From: Salticus scenicus
Taxonomy: Eukaryota > Arthropoda > Arachnida > Araneae > Salticidae
Assembly (NCBI GenBank): GCA_963930645.1
Contig: OZ005654.1
Span: forward strand, 39,245,763-39,309,762
DNA: 64,000 bases
Direction of reading: 5' to 3'
The notes beneath the pieces were generated by a model that saw only the letters and a list, made by a program, of their open reading frames with translations, was not told where the DNA came from and did no database searches. Below, in pieces: positions 23,036-34,926 of the stretch (its first letter is position 1; each line of letters begins with the position of its first letter). The position numbers were made by a program, and so were the translations under genes.

Positions 23036-24266
23036 CCCGTTAGTAGTTGCTATAGACAGCGCCACCTATTACATATTGCGCACTTTTTATTTAACTGTCA
23101 CCAATAATTTTAAGTAGTGATGTGATCGACGTTAAATCGATTTTCTTCGTGTTTTATATATATCAAATGCCACTTCTAAAAAATTTTGGTGGCTATTGAA
23201 TAAAAAAATCTGGAGTGACTCCACTGGACTTTCCGAAGATTGAGTAATTAACAGTTTTGTAGATAAAGTAAAGAAAGAGGAGTTGTTAAACAAACAAAGA
23301 TAAAACCATAATAGAGTCTTTGAGTATTTTTCTCCATATATTACACGATGTTTTATTTAACGCTACTGAACTTTGAGCCCATAGATCATAATGATAAAGA
23401 ATTTTTCGTTATGTCCCTGTAAAAATCTATAAATGCTAGATTCACCAAAATGCTTATAGTTAGTGCAACATTGATTTATAACATTCATATAAATTTTCAG
23501 CTCAATTGAATAAGGCGTTTAGATGCTATCGCACTTTTAAAAATTTGGTCCCATGGGCCATAATGATAAAGAAATTTTCTTTGTCTCCCTGTAAAAAAAC
23601 TGTAAGTGCTAGATTCTCCAAAATCTATACAGTTGGTGCAACTGTCACCTATAACATGTGTACAAATTTTTTGCTCAGATCAATAAGGCGTTTAGACGCT
23701 ATCACACTTTTAAAAATTTGGCCCCATAGGCCATAATGATACAGAATTTTTCTTTGTGTCCCTGTAAAAAAACTATAAATGCTAGATTCTCCAAAATCTA
23801 TACAAATTGAGTATCTGTGACCTATAATATGTGTATAAATTTTTTGCTCAATTGAATAAGGCGTTTTGATGCTATCGCACTTTTAAGATTTTGGTCCCAT
23901 AGGCCATAATGATAAAGAATTTTTCTTTGTGTCCCTGTAAAAAAACTATAAGTGCTAGATTCACCAAAATCTATAGGGTTCGTACTATGGTGACTTATAA
24001 TATACGTACCAACTTTCAGCTTATTCGAACAAAGCGTTTAGACGCTAGCGTGTTCACTCACAGACATACACACACACATACATACATCATCGCAAAAATA
24101 GTGAAAACGGACTCATTGGACTTCGAAACGTATAGAAACATCAAAATCTCAAATTCGGATTTTTGACATGATTACAATACTTTCCTCACTATAGTGTTCG
24201 GAAAGTAAAAATCTGGCAATAATGAAGGATGGGCGGCAAATCGACCAACTAGCGACTACTAACGGG
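23036..24266. mobile_element. piggyBac-like MITE split by a HINE
   Basis: TTAA (23032-23035) precedes CCCGTTAGTAGTTGCTA, and its complement TAGCGACTACTAACGGG is followed by TTAA (24267-24270). TTAA duplications and CCC-starting inverted repeats are hallmarks of piggyBac elements. Without the insertion at 23203-24206 the MITE is about 227 bp. A CTCF-core-like decamer lies on its minus strand at 23058-23067. Confidence 0.85.
23203..24206 (-). mobile_element. HINE-like element family A, copy 2 (nested)
   Basis: Close relative of 7050-7887 with four units of about 173 bp (CATAATGAT marker at 23387, 23559, 23732 and 23905). Subterminal ACTTTCCGAA (23228-23237) and TTCGGAAAGT (24197-24206) are perfect inverted repeats. 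The left end has the hairpin TGGAGT-G-ACTCCA. The right end has a two-part stem-loop, ACTTTCC/GGAAAGT around CACTATAGTG. Frames of 76 and 85 aa inside are products of the repeat. Confidence 0.8.
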
Positions 24267-24336
24267 TTAAAAAAAAAAAATAAATAAATAAAACTTCCAT
24301 TACAAACTATTTGAAAGATGATAAAACATTGCATAA

Positions 24337-24612
24337 CAGTGATGCCAGATTGGAGATTTTGTCCCCATTTTGGGAATTTTTGAGGCTTCTGGGGCCAATT
24401 TTGGGGACCAAATGTTTGTGGGGACTTTTTTGGGGAATTCTAAAATTTTTGGGGACAAATCTGGGGAGTTCAACTTTCTGTCAATGTTGGCAACGTAATG
24501 ATTTATCCCTACGACCAGGGATTTTGAATAGTTTTATTGTTATTTGGAGGTTTTTTTAAAAAATTGCCTTCATTTGGGGAAAAATCTGAGCTTAAATCCA
24601 CTTAAATCTGCT

Positions 24613-24669
<57 letters not shown>

Positions 24670-24801
24670 TTTTTTTTGAAAATTTTTTATTTTCCCTTTT
24701 TAGTAGAAATCAAGTTGGGGATTTTTTCGAAAAAAACCCCTGATTTGGGGAAATTTGAAGACCTGTTTGGGGAAATAATTTTCGACTATCTGGCATCACT
24801 G
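24337..24801. mobile_element. hAT MITE with perfect 8-bp target duplication
   Basis: TIRs CAGTGATGCCAGAT and ATCTGGCATCACTG are flanked on both sides by TTGCATAA (24329-24336 and 24802-24809). An 8-bp duplication is diagnostic of the hAT superfamily. The interior is rich in GGGGA blocks and carries (AT)n at about 24616-24651 and a T tract. The 82-aa frame at 24311-24559 lies across the insertion and is not a gene. Confidence 0.92.
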
Positions 24802-24809
24802 TTGCATAA

Positions 24810-26044
24810 ATAAGTGTAAATAAATAAATTCCTAAGGAATAGAAAAATGCAAAAATTGTTTGTTTCGATTATTTCGAGCATTCTTACTCATTCGTTTGTT
24901 AATACTATTTAAATATTACATTCTTTGAAGCATAGATCAGTAGACAAACAAAAACAATAACCATTTTTTATTTGAAACAGGAATGTTGTATTGTCTTTGT
25001 CTGTAGTTGTATGAAGTAAATACAATGACGATTAAAAAATAATGTAAATCCATAAAAAGTGGATTGCGAAAGGGTCTTTGCTATTTTCTGGAATAAATTT
25101 TCGACTGGCAACATGTTTTTAATCTGTGCTGTAAAAATATCCGACACGCACAAAACATATAGAAATAAAATTATTAGAATAATGAATTACCATGCAAATA
25201 ATACAAAAATTATTTGTTCAAGCTGTTTAAAGCTGTTTTTAGTCTTCTGTTTATTTATTTATTTTAGCCTCTTAACTATAAAAATGTGGCTTTTATCGTT
25301 AGTTTATAATTTTCGTTCGGGATTTTTTGATTCAATAAAATTTAATTTTCTATGATTTCTTACGATGAAAGAGAGAGAGAGAGAAGAAAAGAATAGAGAA
25401 AACACTCATTAAAGATATATCGATAGTAATTACTACAGATGTGTAATGCCATTAATAAATCTTATTTTGAGATAGATTTTTTGCATTGTCGATACCGAAA
25501 AATGGTGTTGATACCAAAAACATTGTTGAAGTGTTATCACGTGAAACCTACTCCTATGAACAGAGTTCAGATAAAGGTCAATATGGCGCGATGTAATGTA
25601 TAAGCATTATAACTTCTCTCTTCACTGAAATCTTGTTTTATGATAGTCTGCATCTGCTCAGTGATATTTCTGTCTTCAACATCTTTCCGCTTTTTCTTTT
25701 CTTTTTTCCTTTTCTCTCTTTTTTCCTACTTTCAGTTTGGTTATACTTTTTTCCTACTATCAGCTTTCAAAAAGGGTTGTTCCTTTTGTTATGAAAATCT
25801 TTTTTTGGATGTCTTCTGTTTGTATTTCTTAAAGAAGCTTCCACTTCTTGTATTTCATAAACTCTCATAGAATAGAGTTAATACAACCAACCTCCAGATC
25901 ACTTTATAAGCCAAAATTTCTTGCGTAATCGCTTACACAAATGAATATATAATTCATACATTACCGTTTATTATTATTACTATTTTAACATAACTTAATT
26001 CGTTTACATTTTTCAACAATTAAAAAAAAAAAAAAAAAAAAAAA
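24810..26044. other. No gene recognised
   Basis: Includes (GA)n at 25371-25384, T/C-rich DNA at 25690-25745 and frames of 98 and 76 aa (25059-25355, 25640-25870) with no motif and no splice context. Confidence 0.55.
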
Positions 26045-26192
26045 CTAGTATGTTGTGGCCACTACATGACTTTCTTCTAGATTTTTCCTATACAAATTCA
26101 CTCAGTAAAAATAATTTATTAAAATTATTATTAAAAAAAATTATCTTCCATGATAATGCAAACGATTTCCGTATTAGAGAAGTAGTATAACA

Positions 26193-26230
<38 letters not shown>

Positions 26231-26760
26231 AATTTATTCTCAATATTACATTAAAAAAAAAAAAAATCGATAACTTTATTTTAAATTATCTCAGATCGAT
26301 GGTTCAACCATTCGTTTTAAATGTATTGGCGAGCTCTTTTGAAAGATACCCATTATGAAAATTTACATACACAATTTTTTCCCCCCCACTTGACTATCTC
26401 TATTACAAATAATTCCCTTTATGCACATTTATACAAAATTTTGTCCTATACCTCCATGTTAAAAATTTAGAAAAGGCGGGATGGCAACGCAAGCAGTTAG
26501 ACAATTTTTACCAAAAGTTGATAGGCGCTAATTTATGTCAATGTGTAACTACGTATCAATTTGTAAGAAATTCTGTGCAGTAGTACCTGAGATACAGTCG
26601 TCACAAAATTTTGTCACACACACACACAGACAGACAGACATTTTCTAAAAATGGTCAAATCGTGTTCTACAGCTCTCAAAACGTGTAAATCCATCAAAAA
26701 CCCGAGGTCGAAAATTTTTACGAATCCAATACTTTCTTCTGTTGAATATAGAAGAAAATA
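26045..26760 (-). mobile_element. HINE family E, nearly full-length copy (716 bp)
   Basis: The minus-strand 3-prime end is at the left (CTAG complement at 26045-26048 and hairpin TTGTGG). The 5-prime end is at the right, with stem TTCTTCT/AGAAGAA (26734-26756). A CACACAGACAGACA microsatellite (about 26617-26640) and A/T tracts lie inside. It aligns end to end with 58010-59036 but lacks most of the tandem array. Confidence 0.75.
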
Positions 26761-27052
26761 ATAAATAGAAAAGGATATTTAAGTAAAAAGAAGTAAATAA
26801 AATTAAAAAACGAAACATATCGAGTGGTTGCGATATAACGGTGGCGGTTGTTAAAAAGGCTATTTGAAAAATACTTCAAAGAAATCTGTTCGAAATTTAT
26901 TAAACGGCAAGTCAAGGATTTAGAATGTGAGGCATTTTCAGAATGAATTATTTAAAGAAACTGATAATTTTATTCTTATATTATTTTAATGATAAGATAT
27001 TACTTAAAATATGTTTCCTATAAATGATAAAAAATTCTAAATCCACGGTAGT

Positions 27053-27091
<39 letters not shown>

Positions 27092-27489
27092 CATGCCATT
27101 GCTCCTCCCCTATAAACTCTGATTTAAAGAATTGACCTTTTCAAGGAAATTTAAAGAAAAGAAATATAACTGTTTTGTTGTGTAGGCCATTTTTAAAAAT
27201 AAATAAATTACTGACAAAAGTATTGTATTTCGATTTCATGTTACTGCTCTTTCCCCCTTGTAATTGGTTATTTAATCTCGTAACATTAAATGTAATAACG
27301 TTATTTTCTTTTAAAATAACTGTTTTAAAAATTGAAAAAAAAAAAAAAAAAAAAGATGGAGGACGGGGGGGGGGGGGGGGGGGAGACAAAGGAATTACTA
27401 ATTGTTCGCAAATCATGTTGCTCTTAGCATTTTGATTCTGAAGATTTTTTGATTCGTCTCCCATTGAAATTTAATATTATCAATAACTA
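26761..27489. other. No gene recognised
   Basis: Contains A30 at 27059-27088, A20 and a G run of about 18 at 27366-27383. Frames of 107 and 86 aa cross these tracts and are artefacts. Confidence 0.6.
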
Positions 27490-28462
27490 CAGTTATTACT
27501 TCTATTACCCGACTACCGCAGGTAATGGAAGTATTGTATTCGGTCCAAAAATTCGATATCGAGTTTTCACCTGATTTACATGTTTTTAAGGTCTCCTGAG
27601 TCCAAAAAAGTGGTTTTTGCAATTAGTCAGTGTGTATGTGTAGAGGGGGGGGGATCTTCCGACTAATATATCTCCGAAACTAATAAAGATAGAACCACGA
27701 AACTTCAGAATTGAGACAATTCAGGTGTACAGATGAATTTTCTAAATTTTGGTGAAAATTGAAAAAACAGAAATGGGACATCCGAAACCGGAAGTGAAAC
27801 CGTAAGTCCATATCTGAAATACGGCTCTAACGATTTTTTTTCAAACTTTCTGTATAAACAGTCTATTAGATGCCCTTTCGAATGATATAGTTGGTTAGTT
27901 CAGGAAAATTGATAGGCGTCCTGTATAAAAGCTGAATTTCAGCTACTGCAAGTGCGTTCCTTTCAAAACGGCTGTATATATTAACTTGCAATATTAACCC
28001 TCTTTTAACTATCCTTTTGTATGGAATTGTTGTTTTCTGTTTAACAATTAAATATGTCAAATTTTGGTAAAAGACTGTATCTCAAAAACGGCTCTAACGA
28101 TTTTCTTGAAAATTGTTACGTAAACCCATTTTAGATATCCTTTCTCACACTTTGCGCGGTTATTACAGGAAAATTAACAGTCATCCTGATCAGATAGATT
28201 ACTTTTAAATCTCTGAAATTGGTGTTAAAAAAAAATATAATAATAATAATAAATAAACTCTTTTTTTTTTTTTTTTACTCGTTGTGTAAACTCTGTTTTA
28301 TTTGTCTTTACCCGTGTATTAACTTTCTGTTACCAGAAAATTTTTAGTTGTCTATTTCATTAGGTCAATTCTATGTCTTCTAATCACATTATCTCCAAAA
28401 AGTGCAATATAATACGTGTAATAGCGGGTAATGGAAGTCGTGTGGTTGTTTCACACCATATT
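27490..28462 (+). mobile_element. HINE-like element family G (about 970 bp)
   Basis: The 5-prime stem-loop is ACTTCTATTACC (27498-27509) against GGTAATGGAAGT (27521-27532), then ATTG. GGTAATGGAAGT recurs exactly at 28427-28438, followed by C and hairpin GTGTG/CACAC (28440-28456). The interior repeats a segment with ACGGCTCTAACGATTTT (about 27822 and 28089). Overall plan as in families A and E, but the sequence is different. Non-coding. Confidence 0.7.
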
Positions 28463-30818
28463 TTTTTTCATTGCATTTGTTGATAATAACTGCTTTTTTG
28501 CTATAATATTGGAATAGAGAAGATCGTATATGTGATAACGTTTTAAAAAATTATACATTTTGTAATCCTTCTGCTACCTTAATTAATTAGTTTACACAGA
28601 AACGTGATGTGCTGCTGAGATCGAATTTATGATTTAGAAATAAATTTATTTCTGTTCCTATGTAATAATTATTTTTCCACAAATTTTGAATATCTTTCAA
28701 TCAATCAACACAATGGTATCGGGTTTATTAGAAATCTATCCAGGTGAAATGTAGAATTGAAATTTTAATGAAAGGCATCATATAGAATACAAATGTTAAT
28801 TAAAAGTGAAAAAAAAAGAAAAAGTGTGTGTGTGTGTAGGGGAGAGGGGGGGGGGAGGGGGAGAAAGAGAGAGTCATATGATATTTTGGCGTTATAAAAA
28901 ATTTCAGTAATGCTAAATTTTGGTTTCAGTTCTATTTAAACGGATGTGTAAATCGAATAAAATTATTATCATGCGCCCATTATAGCGTCCGTAGGCAGAA
29001 AACTATTTCGAAGGGAGTTCAAATATTTGTACATAATTTTGAGTGTGAAACATTTTCGTCAGTGTGTAAAATTTCGCCCCCCCACCCCGAAACTCTACGG
29101 CCTTGTTTGTTTTATACCAATTAGTAAAAATCTATTACGATTTTTGTTCAGATAGCATTTGATCCAAATAAATGCATAGATGCAAATTAAAAATGCATTG
29201 TATTTTTTAATGGATGAAAACCTTAACAAACATATTTACAAAAATCTGCTTCAAGATCCTTAACTTGCACAGTTAATTCAGACTACAGAATTATAATTTT
29301 ATTCTTTAATACAGTTTGTCAAATCAAAATTCCTTTTAAAAGAAAAAGATAAATGACTATCAATTTCACAAAAAGTGTAATATGATAATAGTAACAAAGT
29401 TCTCTAATAAAATTTTTATAGGGTTGGTACGGCTCTATTCCCCCTCCCTCCCCCCCCTCGACTCTTTGACCACTATATGTATATAGTAATCTTTCATAGT
29501 GTGTTTCTACGATTGTTTAAGGGGCAAGTTGCTATGTAAATATAGTGTCGTCAAAATCAGGGGGGAAAAATAGCAACTTTGACAACGCTATTTTTCAGCA
29601 TTTCAAATTTTGATATTTACTTTCTATTATATACGTTACACGTTTAAAACAATCAATTTTTAGGTATACTTAATTGCCTACGACCGATTTCTCGGCCAAC
29701 TTTTGATTCCTTTTTCTATATTTTTAACTTCTTGAATGATGAATAATGCATATTACTGACACTGACATGACAATTCAATGCCGATCCAGCTTTTCGTCTG
29801 CAAGCGCATGACAGCCATATCTGAACACTGCTTTTCCCTTCTAAATTGTCAATCGATTTTTCAAAAAGTCCCTAATCATCATTTGTTAAATCTACTGGAG
29901 TGGGGCGAATTTGGTTGTGAATGATTGTAACGATTTATAGATCGTTAAAGCTATTCTTAGATTCATATTGCCTTTTTCCTAACACATTTATAAAATCATT
30001 TTTTATCTATATAAAGTTTATTAGAAGTGTATTTATTTATTTATTTTTTTATTGAATGGTGTTTTTAATTTTTCTATAAAGACAAAGAATTTTTAGAAAA
30101 TTGTGCATGAATGGCATTTTGATCAGATCTTCGAACCGTTTTGCATGCATTTTGATAATTTCAATGCTTGTTTTATCTTAAAAGTTTTAAGATTTGCTAG
30201 AAGTCTTATTAAAATTTTCTGAAAGTGGGACCTTCACGTCGATTTTCAACTATGTGTAGTGGTATATAACAATTTCGAATACATCGCCTTAAAGGGGCAG
30301 TAAATTGTGACCAAAGATTACTTAATTGAAATAAAAAAAAAAGAAACTCCATTTTATTCATTATCAAGACAATAATAATGCATGTTAATTTCGTACATTT
30401 TCACCTCAAATTGCCTTGCTTTGAGCAGTGAAAGCAGATATGCATGCCAACATTTTGATTTATTCTGGAACCTTGTTAGAACCCACCCTTTTTCCAAACC
30501 ACTTTTTTTGAAGGGTATTTTTCTTCTTGTTTAATCGTAATGAAACATTAGAGAAAGTTTCATTACAAATAAAGTGGTGTAAAAAAAAGGGGGAGGGGAC
30601 GGGTGCTAACAGTGCTTCGAAATAAATTAAAAGTTTGTCATATCTGTGAAAGTACATTTTCTCAGAATATCATTAAGAAATTCTTTATGGAGAAACATTC
30701 TAAAAGTCAGCGTACTTATCGATTTATATGAATTTTAAAATATAAAATTGTAAAGTTTCCTGGGTTTTTTTTTTTTTTTTTTTTTTAATTTTTTACCTTT
30801 TTCTTATTAAAGAGAAAT
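28463..30818. other. AT-rich sequence, no gene seen
   Basis: About 2.3 kb with a GT microsatellite and G-rich run (28825-28875), C-rich runs at about 29077-29085 and 29439-29458, and no recognisable exon or repeat boundary. Confidence 0.55.
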
Positions 30819-32272
30819 CTGATATGGACATCACATGACTTCCTTATACACCCATTGGAGTATACATATTGTTATGAAAACATTGACATTTTTGTGTGAG
30901 GTAACTGATTCGTAAATGAACAGGCAGGTTCCAACCGGGGGGGGGGGACTGAAAAACTGCTACTCCAACCACAAAAGTCATGATAATAGAATTATATATG
31001 CCGCCAAACAAATATTCTTCTTTTTTTTTTTTTTTTTTTTTAAGTTAGAAATGGCTTATTACAGAATCTCTCATTGCAAATTCATAACTTAGAGTTTAAT
31101 GAAAATCATTCGAGTATGGCCTACTTTTGTTCTCTTTATCGAAAATTAGAGGTGAAAAACAATACATTTTACCGAAACAATTAATTCAGTTAAAATTGAG
31201 AAAGGATTTACTAATTCTGGCCATCCGGAAACAATATTTGCCGCCAAATTTGATCGCTAATCTCGCCAAGTCGCCAAGTTTGTAGCTAACGCTGATTTTG
31301 GTCTTGGCATCGATTTTGTCGAATTTGGCGACTTGGCTACCATATTTGGCAAAAAATTGTAGTTCAGGGTTGCCAAAGTTTGGAAGATCTAACTTCAATA
31401 AGAACAGAATTCTCTAATTTTCCGGAAAGATTCATTGGTTTATAGCGCTGAACTAATTTCTTTAAAAATTGTTTAAATGAGAAAAAAGACTAAAACAAAA
31501 TAAAATTTATTCGTCGACTAGAACCTGCGAATATTAAGAATTACTTTCTACAACCAAACATGGCGGGAACTTTCATAACAATATCATTACGTGCTCTATC
31601 TACGTGCTGAATATTCATTAAAGTGCATTCGTCGTGTAGAACCTCTTTATGTCTTTAAGAATTATTTTCTACACGCAAAAATGTCGGCCATTTTCATAAA
31701 AATATCATTACAGGCTGAATATTTATTAAATAAAATGCATTCGTCGACTAGAACCTGTTTATGTCCTTACAAATTACTTTCTACACGCAAAAATGTCGAC
31801 AACTTTCATAATAATATCATTACGGGCTCTATCATTAGCTTATTTTGAAATCGCTATGATGGTAGGTCATATATAATGGCCAAAACCTTTGTATATTTGG
31901 TCATTATGAATATAATTTTCGTAAATATCTCCAAAACGGAAGGTCACAGAAAGACCAAAAAGGGAGTTGCACAACTAGATGTTATAACAAACCTATATAC
32001 CAATTTGCAACGTTCTGTGTCCAACCGTTTTTGAGTTATGCGAGATACATACACACACACACACACACATACAGACGTCACAAAAAATCGTGTAAAGTCG
32101 CGGATATCTCTAAAACGAGAACTCGTATTAAGACGAAACGCGCAGGTGTACAACTAGATATCATGACAGTCACACATATAAATTTGCAACATTCTACGAT
32201 GATTCATTTTTTATCTATGCGAGATATAAAATCAATTTCGCAAATAGGAATTACAATATCGTATAAGGAAGT
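30819..32272 (-). mobile_element. HINE-like element family H (about 1.45 kb), with internal repeats
   Basis: ACTTCCTTATAC (30838-30849) and GTATAAGGAAGT (32261-32272) are 12-bp perfect inverted repeats. The left tail can form a short wobble-containing hairpin, like the 3-prime ends of families E and G. Inside are two direct copies of about 115 bp (31932-32046 and 32110-32226) around a (CA)n tract. There is also a three-unit tandem (31509-31845) and a short inverted repeat GCCAAGTCGCCAA (31264-31345). Because of its length it may carry older insertions. Confidence 0.55.
31509..31845 (+). repeat. Three-unit tandem repeat (112-118 bp), LTR-related
   Basis: Units start at about 31509, 31627 and 31739 with ATTCGTCGACTAGAACCTG or variants and include ATTACTTTCTACACGCAAAA and ATATCATTACGGGCTCTATC. 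The same core follows the TATA-bearing segment at 54580-55250, which suggests origin from a retroelement LTR. Confidence 0.65.
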
Positions 32273-32339
32273 AAAAATTCAATTAAAGAATGAAATTTTT
32301 ATATTAGAGATACTTTCATTAAAAAAAAAAAAAAAAGCG

Positions 32340-32575
32340 ATATGATTTTTTAGACTTTTGTTGGAATATCAGACTTATTTTAATTTTCATATATTTTTTG
32401 TTTCTAAATATTCTTATTTTGTTTAATTTTCTTTCTTTTTACATGTTCTTAAACAACTCATTTTCATATATTCTCCATTTTCACTTATAGAACGTATGAT
32501 TTTGTGTATGTGTTTCTTTTTTTATTGTAAAAACACATGTTTTCAGACTTTTTGTCAGTTTCCTACTTTCATCTC
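32340..32575. mobile_element. hAT-like MITE family J, decayed copy
   Basis: Matches the interior of 8909-9182 (AATATTCTTATTTTGTTTAA, TTTTCAGACTTTTTGT), but both TIRs are degraded. A run of 10 or so G follows at 32584. Confidence 0.55.
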
Positions 32576-32714
32576 TTGGGAAGGGGGGGGGGGGCAGGCA
32601 TATTTATGTAACATAATCATAATGTTATCATAGAACTTTTCAAGTGTTGCAAATTCAAATCAAAAGGGCGTTGCTAATTTATCTCACATTTTCTTATTTA
32701 TTTCGGTAAAAAGT

Positions 32715-33046
32715 CAATCAGCATATATAGCTGTCAATCAGCATATATAGCTTACGCTCATCAGTGCCTGACTCTGTCACGCTTAAAAAGGCTTGAGCGA
32801 TTTCTTTGGATTCTGTCTGTGTGTGAACGCAAGTTGCCACCATAAAATATTAAATCATTAAAATATTAATTATTTTCACACTTTAGTTAATTTTAAAAAA
32901 TCTAATTGTCCGATCGATAAGCTGTTTAATCCGATGGATTCAGAAAAACAGACATAACTTTAAAATAGACATTTAAATTTTTAATTGTTGTAATTTTTTT
33001 TTTTTTTTTTTTTTTTCTTTCAGCATAAAATGAAACATGTTTTTAC

Positions 33047-33081
<35 letters not shown>

Positions 33082-33270
33082 ATTAAATTTGCTCATGCAT
33101 ATAAAAAAATGACGTCTATAAAATATTAATAATTATTTTAAATTTTTAAGGTAACGAAGAGAAAAATAAAGTGCGAATATTTCGCACGGGCTTGCTAGCA
33201 AATGATTAACTGAAGTGAAATAAATAAAATGAAATGATTCTTTTTCAACGGTCGCCTTACAACTAAGTAG
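32715..33270 (+). mobile_element. Non-autonomous Helitron copy 3
   Basis: It begins with a duplicated GTCAATCAGCATATATAGCT (a 21-bp tandem) and shares the body blocks of 2144-2700 and 20907-21412. It has the perfect hairpin GTGCGAA-TAT-TTCGCAC (33171-33187), then GGGCTTGCTAG (ends 33198). The next about 70 bp (to GTAG at 33270) also match copy 1, so this copy has two possible 3-prime ends. (AT)n lies at about 33048-33077. Confidence 0.8.
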
Positions 33271-33470
33271 TGTCACTATAATATTCGTGACTTGCATTAT
33301 TTTTTACTTCTTCGGTTTGAATCTAGACATTTGAAATATACCGTCGTTTAATTTTGATGTTTTCGACTGATTTCGCGTTTCCAAGCCGAAATTTTTGCAT
33401 TCCAGTTGCGCATGTATTGCAATATTGACTGTTGCATGCTTGTTTTCACTAAGCGCAACTTATCGACGCA

Positions 33471-33501
<31 letters not shown>

Positions 33502-33833
33502 TTGTTAACCTTTACTACGATTTTCTCAACCTTAACCCAATTTTTTGTTATGAACATCCCATGCTTCAAGGGAAAAGGGGAAAAAAAAAAAAAAAAACTT
33601 TCTGATTGTGTATTTTGTGGTAAGTAACCGTATCATTGATTAGTAAAATTATTGAGCAAAACTCTTGTTCCAGTTTTTTTTTTTTTTTTAAGTACGTATA
33701 TTGCGTATTTAATCCTAAAGTGATAAAACATTAAAAATGTGATTATTTTAGATAAATGTCAATAAAATTGCTTTTACTTATACATATAGGATGAGATTGT
33801 AATGTTTTATCTCGAATATAAAGTTACACAATT
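33271..33833. other. No gene recognised
   Basis: AT-rich with A tracts (33475-33500, 33580-33597). The 73-aa frames here are artefacts of those tracts. Confidence 0.6.
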
Positions 33834-33942
33834 CAGGGTTCCCACGGGTCAGGGAGAACAGGGAAAACCTGGAAAAGTCAGGGAATTTGAAATTACTGAA
33901 AAAAGTCAGGGAAATATCAGAGAAAATTGTAAATATTGTCCA
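33834..33942. mobile_element. hAT-like MITE (CAGGGTTCCC family), left end only
   Basis: CAGGGTTCCCACGGGTCAGG and CTGGAAAAGTCAGGGAATTT match 6476-6829. The sequence then changes abruptly into family C, so the right end is missing or displaced. Confidence 0.7.
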
Positions 33943-34095
33943 TAGATGCCAAATCTTCCAGAATTTTTTTTTATAATTGCTTTCAACTTCTCTTTAATCG
34001 TCGAAAATATATGTGACATATTCTTTGAAAAAAAAAAAAAAAGTGGTGATAAAGCTGATTAAAAAATTAGAAATGTTGACAGCTATGCTTTTCTT
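33943..34095. repeat. Short MITE-like repeat family C, copy 1
   Basis: It shares TCCATAGATGCCAA, TCGTCGAAAATATATGTG and a right end near GTTGACAGCTATGCTTTTC with 41369-41525. Imperfect terminal complementarity is visible in the second copy. Confidence 0.6.
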
Positions 34096-34383
34096 TTCTT
34101 TCTTATGAAATTTTAATATGTGTGCTTAAAAATAATATTTTAATAATTTCGTAATGAGCGAGAGTCCAAGTAAAATAAAACTTCAGTAATAAGAATACAA
34201 CTGCCTCGTAAAAGAAGCAGCGATGCTGTTGCTGTTTTTCATATTTCTCTTTTTCGTCCTACAGTGATATAATACATGCTTTTGTACGAAGACTTTACTT
34301 GAATCGTTCCTTTTTACCTTTCATTATTTTGATTTGAGTTAATTATTTTGAGCTCAGCGTAACCCAAAATTTATATTATTTAT
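34096..34383. other. No gene recognised
   Basis: AT-rich spacer. Confidence 0.6.
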
Positions 34384-34926
34384 CAGGGGTCGATCCAGGC
34401 AAAATCTGGGTCCCTTTTGCGGTCCCTTCACAAAATTCCACATAGTAAAAAGGGACCCTTCACAAAATTCAAATTCATAGAAAGGGACCCTTCACAAAAT
34501 TCAAATTCATAGAAAGGAACCCTTCACAAAATTCAAATTCATAGAAAGGGACCCTTCACAAAATTCAAATTCATAGAAAGGGACCCTTCACAAAATTCAA
34601 ATCCATAAAAAGGGACCCTTCACAAAATTCAAATTTATAAAATGGGTCACTTCACAAGATTTTGTTTTATAAAAATGATCCTTTTATTAAATGTTTTCAT
34701 ATTTTCAGTATTAATTTTAATTACTGCCTTAATTTGGCTCAGCGAAATTCTATTAACTTGATATTAAACATTACATAAAGTGATTGTAAAAACTGAAGAT
34801 TTTACACAATATGTTACTTTTTCACAAAAATATTTTATATTTCACAAAAATAAATAAAAATTTCACAAAAATATTTTGTTTTTCACAAAAAAGGGACCCA
34901 AAAATAACAACTTGGATCGACCCCTG
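34384..34926. mobile_element. hAT-like MITE built on a 35-bp tandem repeat
   Basis: TIRs CAGGGGTCGATCCA and TGGATCGACCCCTG bound 543 bp. About seven tandem units of 35 bp (GGGACCCTTCACAAAATTC then AAATTCATAGAAA) occupy 34435-34655, and shorter TTTCACAAAAAT units sit near the right end. Flanks are AT-rich, so the target duplication is ambiguous. A diverged relative is at 51457-51949. Confidence 0.85.

Noticed and set aside
23506..24166. Two similar frames of 76 and 85 aa that look like a protein repeat
   Set aside because: They are translations of the 173-bp tandem units of a non-coding HINE; copies elsewhere do not keep the frame.
24311..24559. 82-codon frame rich in G, L and W
   Set aside because: It spans the border of a hAT MITE, and its composition comes from GGGGA repeats in the element.
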